Shown here piece after piece: positions 27,338 through 35,120 of a DNA stretch of 52,279 bases. Source of the stretch: Acidithiobacillus ferrivorans (GTDB lineage Bacteria > Pseudomonadota > Gammaproteobacteria > Acidithiobacillales > Acidithiobacillaceae). The first letter of the stretch is position 1, and each line of letters opens with the position of its first letter. Below the pieces are notes generated by a model, which had not been told where the DNA came from, ran no database searches, and saw only the letters and a list, made by a program, of their open reading frames with translations. The stretch covers positions 1 to 52,279 of the forward strand of contig DYJM01000005.1 in NCBI GenBank assembly GCA_020723125.1. Reading direction: 5' to 3'. The position numbers were made by a program, and so were the translations under genes.

Positions 27338-27682
27338 TCAGGAATGCGTGATCGGCATGTGCATTTTTTCCATGGTTTTTTTGCCGCATTTTCCGTCATG
27401 GGCCTTGATGGCAGATTTACTGACGCAATTTGCCTCCTTCGCCTTGGCGTTATTTGCAGTTTTGGGGGGCATCCTGTTCATGTTTTTTGAGCAATTGCCT
27501 TCCTGTTGACCTTTGCCCATCATCTGCGAGCAATTGCCTTCATTTTTGGCGCTACTGCCCATCATGGCAACTGGCTGCAGGGTCGCCGTGCCGGTGGTAG
27601 CGGCAATGGCGGTTGCCGGCAATGCCGCCATGGACAAAGCAAAAGCAGAACCAAGTGCAGTAGAAATATAGGTTTTTTTCAT
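27338..27682 (-). CDS. hvfA: HvfA-like exported Cys-rich RiPP precursor
   Basis: The 114-residue protein has an N-terminal signal peptide (MKKTYISTALGSAFALSMAA, cleavage after ATAIAA). The mature part has exactly four cysteines, in EGNCS, EGNCS, EANCV and HDGKCG contexts. These echo the EGxC(G) core motifs that MNIO enzymes modify in HvfA-type precursors. It also has many Met, His and Lys residues, which suit metal binding. It has a GAGGAG ribosome site 7 bases before its ATG, and hvfB and hvfC follow. The inferred role is copper capture or buffering in the periplasm. Confidence 0.75.
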   Translation of the reverse strand: MKKTYISTALGSAFALSMAALPATAIAATTGTATLQPVAMMGSSAKNEGNCSQMMGKGQQEGNCSKNMNRMPPKTANNAKAKEANCVSKSAIKAHDGKCGKKTMEKMHMPITHS

Positions 27683-27698
27683 GACAACTCCTCAACAA

Positions 27699-27736
27699 GG
27701 TGGGCTTTTAGGGGACAGGCCATGATGACGCCCACC
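27699..27736. promoter_or_regulatory. Inverted repeat GGTGGGC/GCCCACC before hvfA
   Basis: GGTGGGC (27699-27705) and GCCCACC (27730-27736) form a 7-base inverted repeat with a 24-base spacer, in the 78-base gap before the hvfA start. It could be an operator for hvfA or a remnant hairpin after the upstream gene. No T-tract follows on either strand. Confidence 0.3.
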
Positions 27737-27760
27737 CGCGGTTTGACTAAGAGCAATCTC

Positions 27761-28168
27761 TCACAGCACATGAAATCCTGCAACTTTATGGTGAATAAAG
27801 GTAACCTGGATCAGGACCTGCTGGCCGCTGGCCATGGTCAGGCGCCATATTCCGCTTTGGTATTTTCCTTCGTTCAGGGTGGTCACATAATTCGCCGTCC
27901 AGTGTTTTTGCAGGTCCAATTTTTCATCAAGTCCAGCAGCCATTTCCTTAAAGCTTTGCGCTGAGGCTGCTGTCGTGAACTGGGTATCTGCATTTTCTGT
28001 CCAAAGGCTGAAATCCTTGTGAACCAGAGCCGTCATCAGACGCTCAAATTGTTTCTGGCTATGGTCCGGCGCTGAAATGCTGCAGTCGCCGGAACTGGCC
28101 GCCCATGCATTCTGAAAAATAAACGGCGAAGTGCTGCACAGTAATATCAGTAAGGCTCTTTTCAGCAT
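27761..28168 (-). CDS. Exported protein of unknown function
   Basis: The 135-residue protein has a signal peptide (MLKRALLILLCSTSPFIFQ, cleavage near NAWAAS). The mature domain begins with SSGDCS and contains FERLMTALVHKDFSLW and a C-terminal beta-rich part (YQSGIWRLTMASGQQVLIQV). The pattern resembles NTF2-like folds such as DUF3887, but I cannot assign a family securely. An AGGAAAACAGG ribosome site fixes the start at 28168. Its place just upstream of hvfA makes a link to the hvf system possible. Confidence 0.65.
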   Translation of the reverse strand: MLKRALLILLCSTSPFIFQNAWAASSGDCSISAPDHSQKQFERLMTALVHKDFSLWTENADTQFTTAASAQSFKEMAAGLDEKLDLQKHWTANYVTTLNEGKYQSGIWRLTMASGQQVLIQVTFIHHKVAGFHVL

Positions 28169-28199
28169 CCTGTTTTCCTTTATGTTACAGAGAAGAAGC

Positions 28200-28745
28200 T
28201 TACCAGCGACCCCATGGCCAATATCCCCAACCGGGTCCGTACCATCCGGGAAAGAAACCAAAGCCGGTGCCGACAAAAACCTGTTGCTCCACCTGTGCAC
28301 GAGGCGGTTCTATAGGCCATAAATACACGGTACTCGCTGCCAGTTTGGGATAGGTATAACTGAATTGACCCACATCATGGCGCTCAGTGCCGGTAATCAT
28401 TCCGATAAAAGTGACCTCACGGTCGGGTCGATAAAGCATGGGATCATAAAAACCGGGGGCACAGGCCACAAAGCGACCAATATGCGCCTCACCTTCTTCG
28501 GACCGGGGCCTGCCATCATTGCGCAGGGGTTCACCCAGTACGGTAAAGCAGGTTTGTTGCGTTTCGGGTCGGGTTTCAATGATTTTGCCGCCCCAGCGAA
28601 CCTGATGACCATTGAAAGTGCCGCTTTGTGCGGCGACAGGGGTGATGTTCGGGAAAGTACCGCTGACCGGGGTGACCGTGGCGCAACCGGAAAGGCAGGC
28701 GGCACCGATCAGGGTGGTCCAGAAAGCCAGGCGTTGCTTCGTCAT
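28200..28745 (-). CDS. slp: Slp family outer-membrane lipoprotein
   Basis: The 181-residue protein has lipobox LSGC after a short signal peptide (Cys about 21). Slp family landmarks are VRWGGKIIE, a GRFVACAPGFYDPMLYRPDREVTF stretch, and LAASTVYLWP near the end. The tail is Gly/Trp-rich (GFFPGWYGPGWGYWPWG), as in Slp proteins. In E. coli, Slp is induced by starvation and acid stress; the role here is inferred. The start at 28745 excludes a 52-residue extension without signal character. Confidence 0.85.
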   Translation of the reverse strand: MTKQRLAFWTTLIGAACLSGCATVTPVSGTFPNITPVAAQSGTFNGHQVRWGGKIIETRPETQQTCFTVLGEPLRNDGRPRSEEGEAHIGRFVACAPGFYDPMLYRPDREVTFIGMITGTERHDVGQFSYTYPKLAASTVYLWPIEPPRAQVEQQVFVGTGFGFFPGWYGPGWGYWPWGRW

Positions 28746-28836
28746 GATTTTGCTCCGCAAAAATGAGACTGACCCGCATATTGACCGACACGACCTTGGA
28801 TTGGTTCCAAGCCTGCCCAAGCTCCTGGATTCTAGC

Positions 28837-29205
28837 TTAACGGGAAGTTCCCGGTCTACCGTCGTTGCTTTTGCTCCGACTCCCCCAGTAGCTGACAACA
28901 AACAGAATGACGGCCATGACCAGTTCCTGCGCAGCCGGGATCAGCCAACCTCTGGGCCAGGACTGAAACAAAACCATGGCAATGGTCAGCACACCGAGGA
29001 GAATCATGACTCCGGCCAGACGCGACAGTACCGTAAATACATTTTTAGCGGTGAATACGCCGATGCCGCGATGAACGCCGATTCCGCGCAGAAAGCTGTC
29101 CAGTTTTTGCGGTGAAATCAGATAAACCAGTGCCAGGACCAGAAAGGCAAGGATGCCCAGTGCAATGATGACTCCAATGATACTCATGATATTGACCATG
29201 GGCAT
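28837..29205 (-). CDS. Small integral membrane protein of unknown function
   Basis: The 122-residue protein has an N-terminal helix (VNIMSIIGVIIALGILAFLVLALVYL), an amphipathic link (SFLRGIGVHRGIGVFTAKN), and two further helices (VMILLGVLTIAMVLFQSW; LVMAVILFVVSYWG). GGAGGAG lies 6 bases before ATG 29205 and favours this start over 29268. I do not recognise a family. Confidence 0.65.
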   Translation of the reverse strand: MPMVNIMSIIGVIIALGILAFLVLALVYLISPQKLDSFLRGIGVHRGIGVFTAKNVFTVLSRLAGVMILLGVLTIAMVLFQSWPRGWLIPAAQELVMAVILFVVSYWGSRSKSNDGRPGTSR

Positions 29206-29305
29206 GACGGCTCCTCCATGTGGATTCTTCCTGAACAGTATACCCCATCTGACCATATCCCGAGCCAAAAGTTGGTTCCATTTTCAATGAGTACCCATCC
29301 CCATC

Positions 29306-30559
29306 TTACAAATCCCCCCAATCCGGTTCAGCCAGACGGTATTGATCATTTTCATATTGATAGCGCCGTTCCCAGGGGCGCGGAGTGAGTTCCTCCCCGG
29401 TCTGCTTGATAGCCAGCACCTGGTGCAATGCCGACCAGTTGCGCCAGAAGGCATAAGCGCAACCTGCCATATAAATGGCCCAGATCCGATAGCGCTTATC
29501 CCCGACCATGGCGATAGCCTCGTCCTTATGCGCTTCCAGACGGTCTACCCAATGAATCAGGGTTTGGGCATAGTGTGGACGCAGATTTTCGACATCAATC
29601 ACCTCAAGATTCTGTCCAGCCATATCCCGGACGACGCGCCAGAGGTGAGGAATTTCCCCATCGGGAAACACGTATTTATCCATGAAATCACTGCCGGAAT
29701 GGTGCCCCCCCTCGTCGTCCTGCTGGCTCGCGGTAATGCCATGATTCATGACCCAACCGCCTTCCTTGAGCACCCGGTTGATGACCTCAAAATACTCGGG
29801 TAACTTGGCCCGACCCACGTGTTCAAACATCCCGACGGATGACACCTTGTCAAAGTAATCGCGTTCGGGAATATCGCGGTAGTCCTGCAGACGAATTTCT
29901 ACCCGATCGGCGAGGCCTTCCTTTTCAATGCGCTCTTTGGCAAAGGCAAACTGTTCTTCACTGAGGGTAACGCCCACCCCGTGTATGCCATAGTGTTTGG
30001 CGGCCCAGGTCAGCAGGCCGCCCCAGCCACAGCCAATATCCAGGAGTTTTTCACCAGGTTGCAGATGGAGTTTGCGGCAGATGTGATCCAGTTTCTGCTC
30101 CTGGGCAACATCAATATCTTCCTTGCCGGTTTTGAAATAGCCACAGGAGTACACCATGTTGCGATCCAGCCAAAGCCTGTAGAAGTCGTTGGAGACATCG
30201 TAATGATAGTGAATGGCTTCCCTGTCCTTGGCTTTGCTGTGTAAGGCCTTGTGGAGAATGCCGGTTTTGGGCCTTTTGGCCGGAAATGCGTCACTGAGGC
30301 CTTCGGCAACAGCAAGAATGTCCTGGTAGCGCCCTTCAATGCCGATGTCTCCTTCTACATAAGCTTCGCCCAATACGTCCAGGGCACTGCCGGTGAGGAG
30401 CTGGGTAATGATCTTTGCAGATTTGATCTGCATGGTGACCAGTATGGATTCATCGAAAGCATATTCGTGGCCATCCCAAAAAATGACCCGTAAGGGCAGC
30501 GCCTTGCCATTGAGGCCTTTTTTGACATGATCCAGAAAGGTGGTTCGCAAGTCTTTCAC
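29306..30559 (-). CDS. cfa: Cyclopropane-fatty-acyl-phospholipid synthase
   Basis: This 417-residue SAM-dependent enzyme converts unsaturated acyl chains of membrane phospholipids into cyclopropane rings, which protects membranes against acid. It has an N-terminal lipid-binding domain (GSALDVLGEAYVEGDIGIEG) and a Rossmann methyltransferase core (LLDIGCGWGGLLTWAAKHYG near residue 175, SVGMFEHVG, YVFPDGEIPHL). The start is GTG with AAAGGAG 8 bases before it. A TATAAT hexamer (30630-30635) lies about 70 bases upstream without a convincing -35 partner. The gene stands alone downstream of hyf-like module A. Confidence 0.93.
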   Translation of the reverse strand: MKDLRTTFLDHVKKGLNGKALPLRVIFWDGHEYAFDESILVTMQIKSAKIITQLLTGSALDVLGEAYVEGDIGIEGRYQDILAVAEGLSDAFPAKRPKTGILHKALHSKAKDREAIHYHYDVSNDFYRLWLDRNMVYSCGYFKTGKEDIDVAQEQKLDHICRKLHLQPGEKLLDIGCGWGGLLTWAAKHYGIHGVGVTLSEEQFAFAKERIEKEGLADRVEIRLQDYRDIPERDYFDKVSSVGMFEHVGRAKLPEYFEVINRVLKEGGWVMNHGITASQQDDEGGHHSGSDFMDKYVFPDGEIPHLWRVVRDMAGQNLEVIDVENLRPHYAQTLIHWVDRLEAHKDEAIAMVGDKRYRIWAIYMAGCAYAFWRNWSALHQVLAIKQTGEELTPRPWERRYQYENDQYRLAEPDWGDL

Positions 30560-30697
30560 GTAACAACTCCTTTAATTAGCAAGTGAAATAGTTTCGAGCC
30601 CTCTACCGAGGCCCAGGCGCCCTGACTTGATTATAGAACATTCAATTTTCGTCCATTTTGCACGCCGTGCGAATTCGGGAGACGGAATCCACCCCAT

Positions 30698-32812
30698 TTA
30701 ACGGGTTCCGGCACCGGCAACAATGATCAGCACCACCACCATGGCGACGAGGATGTAGCTGGCATAAGTGTTTACATGTCCTTTATGCATTCTGGCGAGG
30801 CGACTCGCGATGTACAGGGCCATGCGAATGCCGGGCCGGATGACCAGGCGTTCGGAGATATTGGTAATGACCTGATGATAACTGCGGGTCAGCACAAAGG
30901 CGCCGTGGCGTTTTTCGTTTTCTTCGATCAGGGGATGAAAAAATCCCTGAAACACCACGCGTACCGGCGCAGCAAAGGTGGTGGCGGTGTAGGTCATTTC
31001 CGGACGCAGGCGGGTCAGTCCGGCATCCCACAAAGTATTTCGGGTGACCCGGCGCTGGCGTATTACACGGACCAGAATCCAGACGCTGCCAAGCATCAAT
31101 ACCAGTACCACGAAGGTGAGCAAGGTGGACATGGCGTAGACCACAGGGGCAGGGGTTTGATCGAGATGCATCACGACCAGACTGCGCAAGGGCAGGAATG
31201 CTGCGCCCAGGCTGGCCCCGATGGGGTCCAGGGCATGGCGGACAGCCATGGGAACCTGGCTGGGAATATGGAAGAAATCAGGCACCAGAGAAGCCGTGGG
31301 ATTCGTCCCCAGCAGGGTGGCCGCCAACCTGGACAAGACCGGGATGACCAGGGTGGCTGCCAGGCCCAGCAACAAAGCCAGCAGTGCCAACAATCCCATG
31401 GGCAGCACGACGCTGAGGGGCGCTTTTTTGGCATTGGCAGCCTGGGGGGAGCGCGGCAGCCCCATCAAGGCACTCCCGGGGAGCATGATAAAGCAGGTCA
31501 GGGCGAGCCCGGAGGTCAGTGCCAGCAGGGCCCCGGAGAGCGCGAAGGTGATGCGCACGGGGATATCCGGTATTTCGACGACGCGTAGCAGGGATTCCAG
31601 CAATAACCATTCACTGACAAAACCGTTAAAAGGCGGGAGTGCGGCAATGGCAAAAGCACCGACAAGAAAAAAGCTGCCCAGAGCCGGCAGGCGTTTCATC
31701 AGCCCACCCAGTTCATCCAGGTTATGCGTGCCGGTGCTGGCGTCAATGCCACCCGCGCCCAGAAACAGCAGGGTCTTGAAGGTGGAATGGTTGATCATGT
31801 GATACAGGCCTGCCACCATGCTGGCCCCGCCGAGCAGGGGATGCCCATAGGCGGCGAAGGTCAGGCCGGCGCCAATACCAGCGGTAGCAATTCCCATGTT
31901 TTCCACCGAACTCTGCGCCAGCAGACGTTTCATGTCTTTTTCAACGAGCGCATAGATAATGCCGATGAGTGCAGTGAGCGCGCCGCTGCTGAGAATAATC
32001 AGGCCGAGATGCGGTTGATGCAGAGCAATGGGGGCGTCGATACGCAAAAAAGCATACAGTCCCAGATTGAGCGTGGCACCGGAGAGAATGGGTGAGGTGG
32101 AGCGCGGTGCGGTACCATGGGCTGCAGGTAACCAGACATTGAGGGGAATGATGCCGGCTTTCATGCCAAATCCGAAAAAGGCCAACAAGCCCGCGACCAG
32201 CAATAACTTGGGAGACATTTCCGGAACCGCATGGGCAATTCCGCTCAGTTGTGGCGTTCCTGCGGCAGAAGCAAGCAGCAGCAGGCTCACCAGACCGGCC
32301 AGACTACCCAATTCAGAAAGCGCGAGGGTGAGCAGGCCTGCGGCCACCGGTTTGCTTTGCCGGGTTTCAAAGGTGATGAGACCCCAAATAGCCAGTGCGG
32401 CCAGTTCCCAGCAAAAAATGAACGCAACAATACTGCCGGCCAGGAAAAAACCGATCATGCCGGCTAAGGTCAGCATGGCGATGGCCAGAAAAAGGCCACG
32501 TCGTCCAGATGTATACAAGTTGGCATCGCGCGTCACAAAGGGAATGGCAACGGCAAAAACACTGGAGGTGATGAGTATGAGCAGCCCTCCCAGTGGCGTT
32601 TGCACAAAAGTAAACGGGCCAATGATGGGTAGGCTGAGGGTAATCAGTGGCAGGCTCTGCCCTGCGGCAATGGCCATGACCCCCTGGATGCCCGCCAGCA
32701 CGCAGGCGCTGCTCATCAGCAACCAGGCCAGCAGGGCCGGAATCCGGCGGCCGGGAATCAGTGCCAGTAATGGGCCAGCGGCAAAAAGCAGGTAAGCAAT
32801 GATGTAAAGCAT
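30698..32812 (-). CDS. hyfB: HyfB/NuoL-type proton-translocating membrane subunit (module A)
   Basis: This 704-residue polytopic protein of the complex I antiporter-like family has a conserved Glu in a TM helix (FCWELAALAIWG), the discontinuous-helix Lys region GFGMKAGIIPLNVWLPAAHG, the proximal half-channel MINHSTFKTLLFLGAGGID, and PPFNGFVSEWLLLESLL. These Glu, Lys and His positions carry protons in Nuo, Mrp and Hyf complexes. A C-terminal extension (about 560-704) follows the core, ending in a last TM helix. From ATG 32812 it overlaps the hyfI stop (ATGA) and ends module A. Confidence 0.88.
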   Translation of the reverse strand: MLYIIAYLLFAAGPLLALIPGRRIPALLAWLLMSSACVLAGIQGVMAIAAGQSLPLITLSLPIIGPFTFVQTPLGGLLILITSSVFAVAIPFVTRDANLYTSGRRGLFLAIAMLTLAGMIGFFLAGSIVAFIFCWELAALAIWGLITFETRQSKPVAAGLLTLALSELGSLAGLVSLLLLASAAGTPQLSGIAHAVPEMSPKLLLVAGLLAFFGFGMKAGIIPLNVWLPAAHGTAPRSTSPILSGATLNLGLYAFLRIDAPIALHQPHLGLIILSSGALTALIGIIYALVEKDMKRLLAQSSVENMGIATAGIGAGLTFAAYGHPLLGGASMVAGLYHMINHSTFKTLLFLGAGGIDASTGTHNLDELGGLMKRLPALGSFFLVGAFAIAALPPFNGFVSEWLLLESLLRVVEIPDIPVRITFALSGALLALTSGLALTCFIMLPGSALMGLPRSPQAANAKKAPLSVVLPMGLLALLALLLGLAATLVIPVLSRLAATLLGTNPTASLVPDFFHIPSQVPMAVRHALDPIGASLGAAFLPLRSLVVMHLDQTPAPVVYAMSTLLTFVVLVLMLGSVWILVRVIRQRRVTRNTLWDAGLTRLRPEMTYTATTFAAPVRVVFQGFFHPLIEENEKRHGAFVLTRSYHQVITNISERLVIRPGIRMALYIASRLARMHKGHVNTYASYILVAMVVVLIIVAGAGTR

Positions 32813-33549
32813 CAGGGCTGTTCCTCCAGAGCGGCAGGTGTCACGCGCCCGACCAGGCTGAGCAAGCCATGAATAATGGCCAGCGGCGGTGGTGGGCAGC
32901 CAGGCAACCACAAATCTACCGGGACAATTTTTTCCAGCCCGCCTGCACAGGCAAAGCTTTCACCAAATACCCCGCCATGGATGGCGCAGGTCCCCATGCC
33001 CATGACCCGTTTGGGTTCAGGCATGGCCGCGTAAGCCTTGCTGATGGCCGTGCGCATGGCGTCGGTAATCGGACCGGCAACCAGCAGGACATCGGCATCG
33101 CGGGGTGTTGCGGTCACGAAAATACCGAGGCGATGGAGGTTGTAGGGCGGCGCATCAATGAGGCGGACTTCATTGACACAGGCTCCGCAGGCCCCGGCAT
33201 CTACGTACAGCACCTGAAGAGAGCGCGTGAAACGTGATTCCAGAGCAGGCCGGGCAGCAGCGCTGGGAGCCCCCCAACTGAAATCCGTGCTCCACGGCAG
33301 GGCATTATCGCCGTGGCGGCAGCGTTGGCAATGAATACAGTGGGAAAAATCGACGGCGACGCCATCCCTCCCCGCCTGACTAACAGCTTTCAGTGCCTGG
33401 GTGGGGCAAGCTGCAGCAATTTCCTCAGCATGCCCAGTCTGTAGGGCGCAGGGACGACCCGGCGTAATGCCGGCGCTGTCTTCTGCACCATCCGGCCAGG
33501 CGGTCGTGGTGATTCCCCGTTGCAATCCATAATATGGCCAGAAGCTCAT
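32812..33549 (-). CDS. hyfI: HyfI/NuoB-type iron-sulfur subunit with degenerate ferredoxin domain (module A)
   Basis: The 245-residue protein fuses a shortened HyfH-like ferredoxin domain (about 35-85) to a NuoB/hydrogenase small-subunit domain (about 108-245). The ferredoxin part keeps CIHCQRC plus a preceding ACP, enough for one [4Fe-4S] cluster; the cysteines of the second cluster are missing. The NuoB part keeps all four proximal-cluster cysteines: VDAGACGACVNE, MGTCAIHGG and LPGCPPPP. It would pass electrons between the ferredoxin side and the HyfG subunit. It overlaps hyfG upstream and hyfB downstream by ATGA. Confidence 0.88.
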   Translation of the reverse strand: MSFWPYYGLQRGITTTAWPDGAEDSAGITPGRPCALQTGHAEEIAAACPTQALKAVSQAGRDGVAVDFSHCIHCQRCRHGDNALPWSTDFSWGAPSAAARPALESRFTRSLQVLYVDAGACGACVNEVRLIDAPPYNLHRLGIFVTATPRDADVLLVAGPITDAMRTAISKAYAAMPEPKRVMGMGTCAIHGGVFGESFACAGGLEKIVPVDLWLPGCPPPPLAIIHGLLSLVGRVTPAALEEQP

Positions 33550-35120
33550 CAGCGATCGTTCTCCGCAATGGACAGGCCCCAGGTGGCCAGAATGATGGGA
33601 AAATCCTGAAATGCCGCGCCTTCAATGGCTCTTTCAAAAGCATGCCAGTTGCGAAAACCCGGAGTACCAAGGCGCAGGCGGGTGATCGTGCCGTCCCCGG
33701 TGCAGCGTAGCCAGTGAAAGGTGGCACCGGAAGGCGCTTCCACCCAGGATAGGGCATGGCCTTCCTGAATCGGGCAAGGGCTTTGCACTGGCCCTTCTGC
33801 CATAAAAGGCAGCAAGTCCAGAATGATTTTTACGCTGATCCGGCTTTCGGCAAAAAATATGCGCAGTCTCGCGTAGCCATCCCCTTCCTGTTCTACAGGA
33901 ACATCCGGTGACAGGAATACATATTGGCCGTAAGGCAAATGGCGGCGCAAATCAATGCTTCTGCCGGAAGCCCGGGCAATGGGGCCGACTACGCCATATA
34001 TCCGCGCCAATTCATTACTCAGAGTCCCCATTTCCTCGATGCGGTCGAGAAAGCTGGAACTGCCTTCCAGATGTTTTTCCAACTGCTGCATGCGTTGGTC
34101 CAGTTCTGGCAGCGTTTGTCTGAGCAGCTTGATCTTGCCTTCATCCAGGTCTTCGCGCAGACCGCCGGGTGTCAATACCCCAAAAAAATACCGATGTCCG
34201 CAGAGTCGGGCACTGAGGCGCAGCAAGTCTTCGACAATTCCCTGGGCCAGCGCCTTGGCTACAGACAGTGCCGTGGACCCGGCAATTTCCGCAATATTCG
34301 CAGCGTGGTGACGGATACGTTCCAGTTCTGCAAACACGATGCGCAATTGTTGGGCGCGGGTGGGTATCTGACAGGCAGCGATCTGCTCCAGTGCCTGACA
34401 GTAAGCCCAAGCATGGGCAAAGGCGGCAGCGCCGGCAAAGCGTTCAGCCAGGAGCAAGCCCTGATCCACCGTGCGACCTTCGGCGATTTTTTCGACACCG
34501 CGATATTTGTAAAACAGGCGGGTATGCAAGTAGCGAATCTGTTCACCGGGGGTTTCCAGCAGCCAAAGGCCGGATTCGTTGAAATCTCCCCAGACGGGAC
34601 CGACGGGAAAGACCATGGCCCCCTCTTCCTGCAAAAGACGGGGGGGTGCCCAGTCCGCTCCAGAGCCATGCAGATCGGGACGATGTTTCCCGTCAAAACT
34701 GCGGCGCATGGGATCAAGGCCTTCCGGCCAGTCATCATCATGCAAGACAAAATCGCCCAGAAAGGGATGCCCGCTGAAACGCAGGCCATATAAATCCCAG
34801 GCCTCCCGTTCATGCCAGTCAGCGGCATGCACCGTATCGCTGATAGCCGGTAATTCTGTGCCCGCCGGAGCCTCTACTTTGAGCTCAATCAGATTGCCGG
34901 TGGCGGGCAGATAAAAAAGATAATGCACGCTCAGTGCATCTGCACTTTCTTCAACCAGAAGGGTGGCAAATTCAGCCTCTTCCTCTTCCATCAGATGGCG
35001 GGTCAGTGCCGGTAGCTGTTCTGCAGAACAAAGCAACTGCAGCCATTGTTCGGAACGCTTCTGCATCTGCAGGTTGGGAATACTCTGCAGCCATTCCTGC
35101 AGTGTCTTTGGAATGCTCAT
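33549..35120 (-). CDS. hyfG: HyfG-type (NuoC-NuoD fused) large subunit lacking NiFe ligands (module A)
   Basis: The 523-residue protein has a NuoC-like N-terminal domain (DWHEREAWDLYGLRFSGHPF about 101-120) and a hydrogenase large-subunit/NuoD domain (YLHTRLFYKYRGVEKIAEG about 197). Where NiFe hydrogenases have ERICGIC, this protein has AERFAGAAAFAHAWAY (about 225-240), so both L1 cysteines are replaced by Ala. The C-terminus ends SIAENDR instead of DPCxxC. It therefore cannot bind a NiFe centre and is not a hydrogenase as such. It should dock on HyfI as NuoD does on NuoB. Substrate or quinone chemistry is unknown. Confidence 0.88.
   Translation of the reverse strand: MSIPKTLQEWLQSIPNLQMQKRSEQWLQLLCSAEQLPALTRHLMEEEEAEFATLLVEESADALSVHYLFYLPATGNLIELKVEAPAGTELPAISDTVHAADWHEREAWDLYGLRFSGHPFLGDFVLHDDDWPEGLDPMRRSFDGKHRPDLHGSGADWAPPRLLQEEGAMVFPVGPVWGDFNESGLWLLETPGEQIRYLHTRLFYKYRGVEKIAEGRTVDQGLLLAERFAGAAAFAHAWAYCQALEQIAACQIPTRAQQLRIVFAELERIRHHAANIAEIAGSTALSVAKALAQGIVEDLLRLSARLCGHRYFFGVLTPGGLREDLDEGKIKLLRQTLPELDQRMQQLEKHLEGSSSFLDRIEEMGTLSNELARIYGVVGPIARASGRSIDLRRHLPYGQYVFLSPDVPVEQEGDGYARLRIFFAESRISVKIILDLLPFMAEGPVQSPCPIQEGHALSWVEAPSGATFHWLRCTGDGTITRLRLGTPGFRNWHAFERAIEGAAFQDFPIILATWGLSIAENDR

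Noticed and set aside
30655-30697. Terminator after module A
   Set aside because: Only a short GCAC-GGC-GTGC stem without a T-run is present; not convincing.
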